Shown piece by piece: positions 43,185 through 55,165 of a stretch of DNA of 64,000 bases. Source of the stretch: Cryptomeria japonica (lineage: Eukaryota; Streptophyta; Pinopsida; Cupressales; Cupressaceae); the NCBI RefSeq assembly GCF_030272615.1, contig NC_081414.1, positions 335,405,427 through 335,469,426 on the forward strand, written 5' to 3'. Numbering within the stretch: position 1 is the stretch's first letter; the number at the start of each line of letters is the position of its first letter. The position numbers were made by a program, and so were the translations under genes. The notes under the pieces are model-generated. The model was not told the origin of the DNA. It searched no databases and saw only the letters and a program-made list of their open reading frames with translations.

Positions 43185-46100
43185 ATGTCAAAGCTCTCCC
43201 ACAACAAGCCCGAGTCTTCCTCAGGACAACCTTCTCCGAGTAAGGCATCATAAAAAAAAATGAAATACAAGTACGATAGGTACTTGAATATGTACCCTGA
43301 AAGTTTAGTGGATTCTAACATTAAAGAGATCAGGGACACTAAAATTGGCCATGTTGACATGCAATAATTTCTTGATCGGGTTCAAAAGGCTCCTACACAC
43401 CTGACCAGTTTGATCAAATCTGAGCTGCACAAGTAAGCATCCTTCCCAGTTGCGGCTCATGATCCTGAATTTGTATTAGCAGTGGCTGATCATTTTGATC
43501 CAAGAGCAAGACAGGTAAGGGATGATAATCAAAAGGTCATAATGACTTTAGACAACATATTTTTCAATAGTATTTTCAAAGGCTCACTGGCAGAACAAGT
43601 GGCTGATATTTCTCAAGAGAGTGCTCAAGAGTACTACGAGAAACATGAAGATAAATGCAGGAAGGTAATCAATATTGTTTATCTTTCAACTGCTAGATCC
43701 TCCCTCACTTCTCGGTGGCCTAAGTCTTTTCAAAGGAGTGATTTTAATGAAGAATATAATGACATGTTCACCATGTTATCCAGAGTGAGAATTAAAAGAC
43801 TCTCATTATTTCCAAAGCTGGATGATTTACTATATGAATATAATCAGAAAGGGAGCTGCCAGAATTGATTGGGGAGAACAAATCAGTGATGCACTTTGCA
43901 CCCAACTGAAAGAGGTCAAGGTAACACTAAAGTTTTATATGACCTCATACCTGGTTTACGTAGCTGCCTCTATGAGGCAATATCTAGGCTTGTCAACTAA
44001 GGGGGACAAAAGAATAGTGCTTGTTTGGGAATACTATGATCAACTCACTATCAAAAATCAAGGTAATCATTAGAGGAGGGTTAATGATGCTTTCTTTGCT
44101 ATTTGGAAGTGCATTTTTGATAAAGGCCTGTATAAGAGAAGAATATCAGAGGCTTCTTACAGCAGGGTTTCCCACTTTGGTTGTGTCTTCCTTCAATTCC
44201 CCACATTCACCTATATTCAGATCGGATGCTTCTCAGGTGAGCCCTTTATTCTTCCAAGGTTTCCTTCAGATAAAATTATCCTTATGGAGCTGTGTAGAGA
44301 ATTGATTAGTGTGCATGAGAAACAATCACAAGCACACAAGACTAGACTGAAATTCCCAGAGTCAATTGGTAGGTATTCCGTGCTAACTAACCCCAAAGCC
44401 AAAAATATGGAGGAGGAGATGTAGTGGAATACCATGCAAAGATTTAAAGCCGAAACTGATTTTGATTTTTGGGGCATAAAGAGAAAGCTCAAAAGGACAT
44501 ACACTCATGTCTATAGGTTTGAAGATGTTTGGGCAGAGTGTCAGGATGAGGAGGATATAAGGAGGATGGACTTCAGCCGCCTTACTCTGGAACAAATTGA
44601 GAATCTGGATCTTGCTAAAATCCCAAAGACTATGGAAGACACGAATGACATAGTAGATCCTATTTACTATGAGAAGAAGATTGCTGAATCCCCACTTCCA
44701 CTTGTGCAATGGTCAAAGAAGGAAAGCAAGTCCATTACTCAAAGGATCTCTCCTACAGTAGTGAACACCAATGCTTGGTTGCTAAAGAATCATCTCAGGA
44801 TGAAATAGTTTCCCCCAGTTCAAGAGATGATGACAACAGTGATGGTCCATTGGGCAAGACAGTGACATTTGAAACTAGAACCAAGAACAGGGCAGACTCA
44901 CAAGCACTATCTTCAGCTCCAGTGGTACAATCAAAAGGTAAAGGGCCTAAAATCAAATTTACAGTTAAAGGGTCAAAATAGGGTGAATCATCATAAGTAT
45001 CACAAGAGGCAACGAAAAAAGAGCCAGAACAACCACCTATTAGTGAAGCTGGAAAGGGTAAAGAGGTCGAAGAAGGTGAAATTCCTCAACAAGAGGAAGT
45101 TCAGGTAGAAGAAGTACCACATTCAGTTGAGGTAGATACGACAACTACTTCACAAGTAGTTGTTCACTCTATTGATTCTAACTCTGATTTTGATCAAGAA
45201 GATGAAGATGTTCATGAAGATGGAGATCTAAGTATGGGCATGCCACAATCAAAGACTGCTAGTCAATTTTTTACAATAACCAACTTCTCTATTTTAGATG
45301 ATATCCCTTCATCTACTTTTGAATCTACCATGATGGATTTTAATGAAACTTTGCAAGATGCACTTGCAGAACAGGTGTCGGTGGATTTACTAGTCAATAC
45401 TACCACCGTCACAACCATCCCTTCATTAGTGAGCTCTGAAGCTACACTGACAACACCCTCAACCCTTCCACCAATAATTGAAAAGGTACCAGTAACGGAT
45501 GTTCCATTAGATGCTTCAATATCAACACCATCAGTTACACTTGCAATTGCTCCAAGTTCTAGTCAACCTATTCCAGAATCTTCGATCCCAAGTCAGCAAG
45601 AAGCCACTACTCCATCATCCAATCCAGAACTACCTCCTTGGATGGAAGTAGTGGCCCCTAAAAGAAAGAAATAGGTAATATCTCCTTATGAATTTGACTT
45701 TGAACTTTTGGTTCCTCCAAAGCCTAAGGGAACAAAGAAGCCAAAGATAGTATCTCGGGTGGTAGTAGACCCGACTTCGAAAAGAAAATATGCTGAAGTT
45801 ATGGTGCCATCATTAGATAAGGACAAAGGCAGCATATGATCAGAAGATTATACCATGCAAGTTGTGGAGCTCGGAGTAGAGACACATGAAAGTGTGAAAT
45901 TAGATTCTCAAACTGCCCTTAATTCTTTGTTAAGAAGACTGGATCAGGAAAGGGACGAGAAATATATCCTGAAGCAGAAGTGTGAGCAGTTGACCAACGT
46001 CCTCCTAAAGTTAACACAATCTTCTCAAGAGGTTGAACCTATAGGATCATCAATAGACACTGAAGCTATCAAAAAGATTGAGCAGGTAGGAGCTAAGGGT

Positions 46101-46787
46101 TGAGTAATGGACGAATGGATCTCGCGGCTAAGGTCAGAAGGCTCTCATCTCTTAAGTTCAACGGTGGGGTTATTGTCTGATTATGAAGTGATCTAGAGTC
46201 GGATGTAAGGATTCAAAACCTCCTTATCCCAGGAAATTGAGGAAGTTGTGAAAAGCACTACCCTTTGGAGCAAAATGGAGGATTTCAGGATAGATGTCCT
46301 GGTTGAAAACAAGGTAATTCCCACAAGGGAAAAGTATATTCAAATCTTATCCTTATTGTCTCATAAACAAGAGATGATGAAATTAATGACTGCAGAACTA
46401 GATCATGAAAAGAAAGAAGGTGATGATGAGGTTGACCTTATTTTTGTGAAAGTAGGCGATCTCCCTTGCTATTTGTATGATGGTGATCAAAATCTCGTCA
46501 CTGCTGAGGTCATCACCCAAGAATTTCTTTCCTTGATGGACCAGTGCATGGGACAAGATTTCTCCCTCGATACATTTGACAAATTGTTGGAAATTCAAGT
46601 CATCTTTGAAGTACTTGCATCCATGCTAAAGGATGTTAAAAAGAAGCAAGTGAAGATCCAAGATGCGATATCCTGCGTTCAAATCATCACGAGTTCTACC
46701 TTGATGCCAAATGAAGAAGAGGTCAAAGCTATCCTCGCCAAGTTTGAAGGTTTTCAGAAATCTAATGAAGAAGAAAATCAAGAATGA
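43185..46787 (+). pseudogene. Large ORF inside the right LTR (U3), about 1,200 codons, decayed
   Basis: The partner of 18,301-21,856, starting at an equivalent ATG and ending in the same EENQE-stop. From 44,709 to 46,787 a single frame runs about 690 codons with only a few stops (TAG at 44,979, TAG at 45,672 where the left copy has CAG, TGA at 46,102 where the left has CGA, and stops near 46,193-46,207). TAG at 44,422 is also private (left CAG). This copy keeps the segment KMEDFRIDVLVENKVIPTRE that the left copy lost. In a genomic transcript only this copy would be included, because U3 enters the RNA only at the 3' end. Confidence 0.75.
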
Positions 46788-46946
46788 AGTTCCCCCTTTT
46801 TGACACTCTTCCTTCATGCAGCTACACCAATAGATATTGTAAATTTTTGTGTAGCTGCACATTTTCTTTATGTAGTAGTTGTAGTAAAGTGGGACTGTGC
46901 GATTGAATAAGTCAACTGTGCCCACCTTTTTCTCAACTTCTTTTCC

Positions 46947-46954
46947 TATATAAG
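46947..46954 (+). promoter_or_regulatory. TATA box of the right LTR
   Basis: TATATAAG at the position equivalent to 22,016. It could drive read-out transcription into the transposase relic downstream. Confidence 0.65.
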
Positions 46955-47020
46955 TAGGACCTTTTTGTAAATAATTTTATATTTTTCATGCTTAGCAAAA
47001 CTCTGCTGGATTTTTATCCC

Positions 47021-47026
47021 AATAAA
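47021..47026 (+). terminator. Polyadenylation signal in the right LTR
   Basis: AATAAA equivalent to 22,090-22,095; expected to end genomic transcripts, which would therefore include the complete U3 ORF. Confidence 0.55.
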
Positions 47027-47708
47027 GACTTTGAGCTTTTGTGATGAGAATTCAGTCAAACAAAGAAAAAAAATGGTTTTGTTGATTGCAAACTTTGTGT
47101 TGTATCAATAAATTTATTTATATTATTTAATGTTCCTATGTCCATTGAATACATACCATCTTTACATATTTGATCTTAAGGTATTGCTACATGGTTAAAG
47201 AGCTCTCAAATCTTGCCAATAGACTTTGTGCTCTTAGCATGCTTGAGAAATTTGCTGATAAAGGAAGTAACTTGTAGTAAGCTTTGTATTGCTGCGGTTA
47301 TTAGTAGTTTAATTGAATAGAAATTTACACTTAAAGACTTTGAGCTTTAAGCTAATTTTCTACTTGTTTAATTTGTAACGATCAGTGTAAATCAGTGTTA
47401 CCATAAGAGGAGACTTTGTGCTACTTAAAAGTAACTCTTAGTATAGTTTATTAGTTTAATAGTTCTTTTCTTTGAATATCTAAAGAGGTAGAGAAACTGT
47501 AACTAGGCGAAGGGAGAATACATAAACTCTGAAAAAAGAGAGTTATATGCCCAACGCCAACCCACCATTTTAATTTCTTGATTAATTAGAGGAGAAATTT
47601 CATAGGGAACCTCCCCTTGATGAGAGGAGAGATTAATTTCTTAGCATAGCATTGTGTGAATTTCATGTTTTGTCATTAGTACGCTGGTGACAAAATATTC
47701 ACCCAACA

Positions 47709-47713
47709 CAATG
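47709..47713. repeat. Target-site duplication of the long-LTR element, right copy (CAATG)
   Basis: CAATG directly follows the CAACA end of the right LTR; identical to 16,787-16,791. Confidence 0.92.
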
Positions 47714-50700
47714 ATAAGTCGCAACAAAGTTTGACTAGAGGTTCTTGGACCCATCATCACCATCGATATTACACAAGGGTTTTACAACTGTAGATCCTTC
47801 TACTTCAGGTGTGTTAACTACCCAAGTTAAAGTTTATTTTGAATATGATCCATTGTAATTTGTTTATTTTTTGTTTTATCTTCTTATTAAAGGTCATTCA
47901 TACTCATTGATGCTGCAATGTTGGGCTTATTGGTATTCCTATATTAGTAGAAATGGAGAGAGATGAGACACAAACATCCTAATGGATGATCAAAGGGGTG
48001 AAAAATTATGGGCCATAGAGAAGCATACCAAGATGATGCTATGTTATGAGGGTAATGAATATTGTATTGATGACACATATAGGCATATTCATTGGAAGAG
48101 GTCTTGTGAGACAGGGATCCCATTTGAATCATTGACATGCACTTTTGTAAGATGATTCCAGAATGTGATGATTTTAGGATGCGTTTATATCGTGAATCAA
48201 AATGTGCCAATAAAAGACATGGGAGGGATATAGGGGGAGGGCGAAGACTAGACTATTTGACTCAAAATGAACTTTGGTGGGAAAAGACAAAGGTTGCTAT
48301 ACTATTTGTTAGAATGAGATCACTATAGGAGAAGTTATTTGAATCGACCGAAAAGTAGAATGTCTTTAGGTTTTGCAAGGATGTGAGTGAGGCACATAAA
48401 CAAGGAAAATTACAAGGTAAAGATGTAGTTTGGGATTTTGTCAAGGATATCTTTCACAACCCGATGCATCCAAAGGAAGGGAGAAGGTATAATACATCCA
48501 ATAAATCCCTTTATGATATGATCAAGTTATGGGGAGGTCCTAGATTACATAGCTTTATTAGCTTGAATCTGGATGGTCCTTCAATTTCTACAACTTTGAA
48601 GCAAGTTAGAAAGTCATTGGAATACATCCCGAGGGAGCATGAATACATTTTTGAGGCAATAGGAAAAGTGTATGCTTCTTATAAAACCAAACATAGTATA
48701 GATGGTCCAATTCCTGTCTACCTTGTTGAAGATGAAACTGTTTTGAGAAATTATGTTAGGTGGGTAGAAAAAAGTGATACATTGGTTGGTTTTTGTGGTA
48801 ATAAATAAGAACATCAATGCCAGTCACATTTCTTGGTGACAACTTGTGAGGGAGTTGCGGGCTTTGATATCATAACAGATTCTCTTAAGAAAAATGTTAT
48901 TGGCCACTATGTACATGTTATTATTGCAAACCCTTTACATGAAAAGCTTCCTCATTTGGTTGTGGTTTCTCATCCAACATGAAATAGATTCAATACATAT
49001 TTTGTTCATAAAAATGAGAAAGAATAGAATTTTTGTGGAAGAGACATGTGGAAAATAATTTGGGACCTATTGTTGGTCACTCCTCAAATGAGGATAGTAG
49101 AAGAAGACAACTTATGTTGATGAACTATTATTCAACAAAAGGTATTTGATATCAAATTCCTTGGGAAGGGTGGAGACTAAGTGGGTTGTCCAATGGTTGC
49201 AATGTAACAAGATTGCATGACTAGGACTACATCCACAATGGTAAAAAGCTAGTGAATCCTTTATTTAGCAGTCGACAAGATTTTATTTTAGGAGAAGAGA
49301 TGATAAGTTTTAATCATGTTAGGATGGTTTATAACACTTTTAAAGTGGATGATCACAAGCTTAAAAGTGAAGATATAGAGAGGATAGATCGACAAAAATG
49401 GGGTTTGGCACAACGAATTGCTTCGAGGCATGTTCAAAGTTGTTTGAAAGAGATGAGAGAACATCCACTATAAGGGTAGAGAGGACACTAGGCACAGAGA
49501 CATATCTAATAATTTTTACTGACTACATTGATATTTGTATGTCTTAGAGTTTGATTCTTTGGGAAAGAGTGTGAAACGCTTCACAAGTTCATCATTTCTT
49601 CATGTTATGGTTATGTTGGCTAATAAAATAATCTAATAATAATGTCAACATAAATTTCATCAGCAGAGAGGCATATCAAGATGTGAAGTTTTCTTTCCAC
49701 TTTGTAGTTTTGTTGTTGAGATTGTTTCGAGATCACTACTCTCACTTGCCATGTGTTTTACACTCGAGTGGATCAGATGTATGTGAGATCTTCTTTAGCA
49801 AAGTTGGTGGGATGATTGGAGCAGAAAGGGCCTATGATTTCACCAACTTGCTTCATGCCATTGGAACCCTAAATAGAGTTTTGTAAGAAGAATCATATCC
49901 CCAAGGGCTTGATTTTAATAAATCTCATAAGAAGCAAGAAAGTATCTGGAATAGATTGCACCAAGAAAGGATACTAAATGTTAACATATTATCAGAATAT
50001 GACTCAATATCTATAGATGATAAAATTTTAGAAGCCCTCAAAATAGGATTGAAGGATGCACATGATACTTTATCATCTCTTGGCATGTGATTGGAGAATC
50101 CCACAAAATCTTTTTGGTGGGTTAAACCATGGAAAGAGGACCAAAATTATCCAACATTCAAAGTTGTGGATGAAGTAGCTGATGAATCTGCACCAACTCA
50201 TTCTAACTCTATATTCCAATCTATGTCTTCAGTGGCACACAATCATGGTGAATTGAAAATAATGAAAAGTGAGTGGAGGCATGAGTTAGATGAAATTCTA
50301 GATTCTGTTGATGAAAATGTAAAAAAAACTGTAAAACCAGTGGTAGATATTGATGGTAAGGATATGTTCAAAGCTTGCTTGGTTAGTCACTTGACATTAT
50401 CCAAAGGTAGGCTGACTAAAGTAAGGAATGGGGTCTACTTTAGGTGAGATGAGAGGGCCTCAGTAAAGGGTGTTTCAATTAGATTTGGAATTGGATTAGA
50501 TTGTAGGGTGTTGTTTGAGAGAAATTAAATACCTCCCACTGAATGTGCTACAAGAAAAGGTGTTTGTTAAAGTACATGACAAGGTGTTTCTTGTGGAACC
50601 TAGTACATTGGAAGGGTTCAAATAATATAGAGGAAGGATGGTAATAGGGTGTTTGATTACCATAATGACATTGACCTTTTCGATAGGCCAGAAGACTTGA

Positions 50701-50947
50701 AGCTTCAATTATGTTGGTACAATAGAATAAAAGGGCAACACACGTACACGTATGATTTGACAGATCATGATTTTGTGGAACTTGATTATGTCATAGAAAC
50801 AACCAACTTATCTTACAATGCTAGGAATCATACACACAAATTAGAAGAAAGAGATCACAAAATTGTTTCATATTTTGTTAAAAATATGAACAACGTGTAT
50901 TTTCAAAACATTCTACTTTCGTCTTCACTAAGTAATCCCATATGTTA
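47714..50947 (+). pseudogene. C-terminal part of a DDE-type transposase relic
   Basis: Plus-strand fragments form a coherent protein. 48,137-48,808: VWDFVKDIFHNPMHPKEGRR, a globular stretch, then VYLVEDETVL and DTLVGFCGNK. 48,810-48,985: VIIANPLHEKLPHLVVVSHP. 49,050-49,470: LSGLSNGCNVTRL, D-x-DYIHNGKKLVNPL and QKWGLAQRIASRHVQSCLKE. 49,690-49,886: HSSGSDVCEIFFSKVGGMIG. 50,091-50,947: a C-terminal region including QLCWYNRIKGQHTYTYDLTD. Acids in EDET, in DYIHNGKK (like the D-x-x-H-x-x-K of P/Kolobok-type enzymes) and in CEIFF are candidates for a DDE triad. I recall similar proteins from mosses but cannot name the superfamily. Many stops and frame changes. Confidence 0.55.
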
Positions 50948-53100
50948 GATTGTTTAATTTTTTTTTATTTTTATTTTTTATCAAATCTAATATTGGTTTT
51001 ATACTTTCTGGCTTTAGTGCAATGAATATTCTTGATGGTGAATTTTTGGGACAACTCAACCAATTTGTTGCTACCTACTTCTTGGTGTAAGTTTCTTTCA
51101 CCAACCAATCATATTTTGTAGTGAAATGAAATTGGAGAAAAGATATAATATGTTCTAAATGAAATTTCAATACAAAATTGGGTCTCACACGGTGATCCAA
51201 ATGTGTAGGTACATGGGTTGACAAAAAATCATATGTCATTCATGATGTCAATGGAGTTACCAAATCAAATTTAAAGGTGCTAGAAGGTCATCAATCAAAC
51301 AACTTGACACAATGTGTGCTCTATACAACTCTATAGACATTATATTTGTATTATTTAAAATCAGAGCAATGCCCTCTATGAACTTTAATGAGACCAAATA
51401 GGTTGTCCCATTACAAGTTTATTGTTGGTGTTACTATTGAAGGTAGACACTAGTTTTTCTAGCCCTCTATTGCATTATTAATTTGTATCCTATTTAAACT
51501 TTGCATAATAATAAATTGTAGAAGCTTCCTCATGGATTTGTTGTCTTTACTTAAGAATCACTATGAGTTGTGTCTACCTCGCTACAATATAATTACAAAA
51601 TTAATTTTTTTCCTTGAAAGAAACCTACAATTTGTTGGTTGTTCCAACTGATTGCTCCAAGAAATCTCTATGAGAGGCCAATATCAATCTTTAAGACCTC
51701 AGATTAGTGAACCAACTGCCAGATTGTCGACTAGGGATAAGGACCTAATCACACTCTCTACACTTTAGGCTCTATAGGACCAAGGTGGGTATCCCTTATG
51801 GTAGCATTTTTAGTCTCTTTAGGTAGATATTATGCTACAATAGATATGTTCTCAAACTACTATGTGAACCAATGATCCTTAACTTTATAGGATGTGGCCT
51901 TCATCCATATGTAATTTTGATTGTGCAATAAGAACCGAACTTTCCTAAAAGAGAAAAGAAAAAGAAAAAGCACTTACGAATTACAATGATTATTTGAAGT
52001 GTTCTGATGAATTTTTCTTCCTTTTACAATTAACAACACAATAGTATGACCAGTGCCTTATCGACTGGGCTATGCACTAGATGAGACATTATTACAATAG
52101 AAAGATATGTATTCTTTGCAGTGCCTTGGGGCATGGTGTGGTTAATACCTGGTATTAGTCACAACAAAAGATGAATTTCTCAATTGCAACTCAATACTTA
52201 ATTTCTACATAGAATCCTTTTGAACATAAATTAGTAAATTTTAATCTGCTACTTTAGAAGAAGCTAATATCCACTCAAACTCAATCAACACAGTGAAGAG
52301 ATATGAATTTAAAATCCTTGATTCTATTAAATCATATAAGATTCTGGATCACAAGTCAAGAGAAACAACTTTGAAATCATTAAACTGGATCTCAATGTGT
52401 TTTATATATTTATGCAAAGTTCATACATATGATCCTTTATAAAATTTATTTCAAATAGGACACATGCAGTCACAGTACTGTACTGCACTGCAAAACTCCT
52501 AAAATCTATTGCATACCATTCACCCTTGGTGAAAATAAAGCATACAAGCTTCTTAAAGATTATTTATTTGTATCTCTTATTTGTTGTTCAAAGAAGTGAA
52601 ATAAGGCCTTGATTATCCTTTTATAAAAGCAAGGATGCAACAAGCTTCGGGCCTTTTACAATTTCAAAATTTAGGTGACCAATTGACAAGAAAAAGACAA
52701 AATAATTTTCAGGTTTTTGACAGAGACAAACATTCCTTTATCTTCCTCTAAATGTGGTAGATGATGGAGATGATATGGAGACATCCTTTTCTTCATGTCA
52801 ATTCCCTTATCAGGTCAAAAGATATGATAATCTTGTAGACCTATTTAATACCTAGTGACAGAGATCAACTTGTAAGCTTTTCCCAAAGATATACAATAAA
52901 TATGAAAGATATGATAAAATATCTGAGATATAAGAAAAGAGTAGTGATTTAATAAAGAAATACATCATCAGATATTTTCTAACCAAGAAGAAGAAAAGAA
53001 AATTAAGATTACAAAAAAAAGGGTGGGAAGCTGAGAATTCAAAAATTCAAAATTTTAAGTTTGGAAAGATAGAAAAGGAAGAAGAAGGGATTAGAATTCT
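50948..53100. other. AT-rich region, little recognisable
   Basis: Stop-rich on both strands. The only item of note is a tRNA-like A box on the minus strand near 52,045-52,078. Confidence 0.4.
52045..52078 (-). repeat. Possible tRNA-derived SINE head
   Basis: Minus strand reads TAGCCCAGTCGATAAGGCAC, close to the D-arm/A box of plant tRNA genes. No convincing B box was found, so a SINE head or a chance match are both possible. Confidence 0.25.
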
Positions 53101-53111
53101 CCAGATCCATG

Positions 53112-53711
53112 CTACCTGAGGTCTTGATGAGCCTTGAGGTGCTCCTGGTACTCTTTGTTTGCAATTTCTGATCTGACTACCTCCATTTTGGGCATATCGC
53201 TGTCAAGTCTTGAGAAGGCATCCATGTATGATCCTAGCTTCTTATGAAGTAGTACGTCATCTAAAGTAAAATCATGAAACATCCGAATTTGGAGTGTTCT
53301 GATGTCAACTATCCATTCTTCTTTATACCTTAGGATCTTCTCTTCCTCTGCCCTACTTCTTTCTCTATCAAACAAGGTGGGCATATGGCTAGTGACTAGG
53401 CAATGGAAGCCTTTGAGTTCACTGTTGATTCTTTGTGTGTATATCCTATGAATGGTGAAGAGCTACTTTGTGACTTCAAACTTGGCCTTCAAACTTTCCA
53501 CCATAACATGTAGAAAACTTGAAAGAAGCTTAATCAATGAAATTTCCAATACTGCAATCATTTTTCTCATATGTGACAATGAGCAAGCTATAAAGTGCTG
53601 CCAACTCAAATGTTCCTGAGAAAAAATTAACAACAACCTATGCTCATCCCATGCTGCATCTGCATACTTCAAGATTTCATTGATTCTTGATTGTAGCAAT
53701 GATTGTTCCAT
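53112..53711 (-). pseudogene. Unidentified 200-codon ORF with one stop, coiled-coil type
   Basis: One minus-strand frame from ATG at 53,711 to TAG at 53,112, interrupted by a TAG at 53,463-53,465. The product is helical and charged (AWDEHRLLLIFSQEHLSWQH; RSRAEEEKILRYKEEWIVDI) with no motif I know. Its style resembles the C-terminal halves of the element-borne coil ORFs at 21-22 kb and 56.7-58.2 kb, so it is probably an element relic, not a host gene. Confidence 0.35.
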
Positions 53712-53719
53712 ATTCCACT

Positions 53720-53945
53720 AACTCATTTGGGTGCATTTTCCGACAAACTATGGGATTTCTTTTGCTTTGTTGGATTTTACAACGCAATTTGTGTCAAATT
53801 TCCCTTTTTTTTTTAAACCTTGCCCACGTTGGTCAGAATTTAGATGACAATGGTGTTCATTGGAAGTTACTAGTACATTTGGAAGGGTTTTCCAATGAGC
53901 ATTTCCAACGAGCTATGAGATTTCTTTTGCTTTGTCGGATTAATT
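53720..53945. repeat. Degenerate direct repeat of about 55 bp
   Basis: TATGGGATTTCTTTTGCTTT (from about 53,749) and TATGAGATTTCTTTTGCTTT (from about 53,914), with similar flanks, lie about 165 bp apart. The remainder to 54,640 is non-coding as far as I can see. Confidence 0.5.
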
Positions 53946-54794
53946 TTTTTTTTTTTTTTCAAAAATTACCCCGTGTGTTCATTAGAATTCCGATGTGTTA
54001 AATTTCATGGATTTTACTTGTTGATTGACATATGTTGGCCCGATGATTTTCATAGCCTCTTGATTTCTTCTTACTCATCAGGATAACATAAGTTGATGAC
54101 CTCTCTTCCTTTTGATCGGTGCAATTTTTCCTGCTAGTCTCATCGGGCATTGGGATAGCTTAAAATGTGTTTAGGTGATCTGGGCATAATTTCTCCAATG
54201 TCTTTTCCCTCAGTGTAGCTCCTCCTGATACGTTATGTCTTCTTAGCATAAGCTTTTACCCTTTATTGCCGTAACCTTTTCCAGTGCATTTTACTTTTTC
54301 TAGTGTCCATTGAGATAAGTCTTACCGATAGCATCATCGGCTATCGGCAATACAAGATATCTCCATTGCTGCTAGTGTGTGTTCTGCCGATGGTCTATTG
54401 GTGTAATCTATCTCAATCACATTCTTCTACTTGTGTAATACCATTGGGTTGAATTTTTTCAATAGTACAAATTTCTTACTTCACGTCGGAATTCTGACGA
54501 ACACGTGGTATTTAAAAAAAAAAGTAATTACGTGCCATCATTATACGTAGGCTCAGGGTGCAAAAATTGGGAGGAAGCAGACACAATTGCTGCAGATAGA
54601 TGCTCGACAACAACTATACAAGAGGTTGGTCCTTTCGTTCTTGTCATCAAGATTTTTTTGCAAGTTCCTTTGCTTTCCTTGCATTCTCTTCTTCACTTTG
54701 TTTAATGGTATCCGCTTTGGAAAAATATGGATCCTCAACCTCCTTAACCTCTCCATTCTGTGGCAGCTAGTTATAAAGACAAGTCGCTTCATAG

Positions 54795-55150
54795 CTTCTA
54801 GAGGGGTCAACAATTCTCTATGACTGTAAACCCTTCTAGCCCTCAAAATAGCCCTTTGTATGGAAGCAACATTTCTAGGTCCAAGGCCAACTACAAATTG
54901 TAGAGGAGAAAAAATCCATTCATGTGATGCTTCTAGGTTTATGTCAACACCAACCTGGTTGGTTACTGTAACCATTACCTATTCGACAAATTCATACTTG
55001 TCATCTGGACTAAGGAAATGTTCCAGTGAATGAAGCTTCAATGATAATATCTCTTTTCCAGGACCACATAATGTTGCAACCATGGCCAATGGATTCAGAA
55101 GATACTGACCAAGAGCCACAACATGCCTCACAATCCCTGTTGTAGATGTT
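54795..55150 (-). pseudogene. SPT6: Fragment of transcription elongation factor SPT6
   Basis: Minus strand from about 55,150 down reads VRHVVALGQYLLNPLAMVA, TLCGPGKEILSLKLHSLEHF, LSPDDKYEFVEQVMVTVTNQ, VGVDINLEASHEWIFSPLQF, VVGLGPRNVASIQRAILRAR, then HRELLTPL. This is the helix-hairpin-helix-containing part of eukaryotic SPT6 (compare NPLAMVATLCGPG, NQVGVDINLA and GLGPRKA in plant SPT6-like proteins). SPT6 is a histone chaperone of RNA polymerase II elongation, so a complete gene would be essential. Only about 118 codons are here, uninterrupted but ending in unrelated sequence on both sides, so this is a captured or duplicated fragment. Frame changes follow below 54,790. Confidence 0.85.
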
Positions 55151-55165
55151 CTTCTCCCAAAAGGA

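Larger units (their letters stand above)
16792..47708 (+). mobile_element. Ty3/gypsy element with about 6-kb LTRs, 30.9 kb including a nested insertion
   Basis: Two direct repeats of about 5,987 and 5,986 bp, both starting TGTTGTCCTC and ending CACCCAAC(A), are flanked by CAATG duplications. Without the nested element (12,738 bp plus one 5-bp duplication) it measures about 18.2 kb, of which about two thirds is LTR. Internally there are a Tat/Ogre-like primer site, gag, protease, RNase H-like domain, RT, RNase H and integrase. The integrase-last order and the two RNase H domains point to Ty3/gypsy of the Tat group. Gag-pol carries about 16 stops and several frameshifts, so the copy is dead. 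No clear polypurine tract precedes the right LTR (CCTAGTCAGAGCTAGC is the flank). Confidence 0.95.
41723..47708 (+). repeat. Right LTR of the long-LTR element, about 5.99 kb
   Basis: TGTTGTCCTC at 41,723 to CCCAACA at 47,708. Same internal order as the left LTR. Terminal inverted pentamers TGTTG/CAACA are perfect. It retains about 45 bp of ORF near 46,290-46,340 that the left copy has lost. Confidence 0.95.

Noticed and set aside
54505-54823. Plus-strand ORFs opposite the SPT6 fragment
   Set aside because: Complement frames of the minus-strand coding relic without a domain signature.
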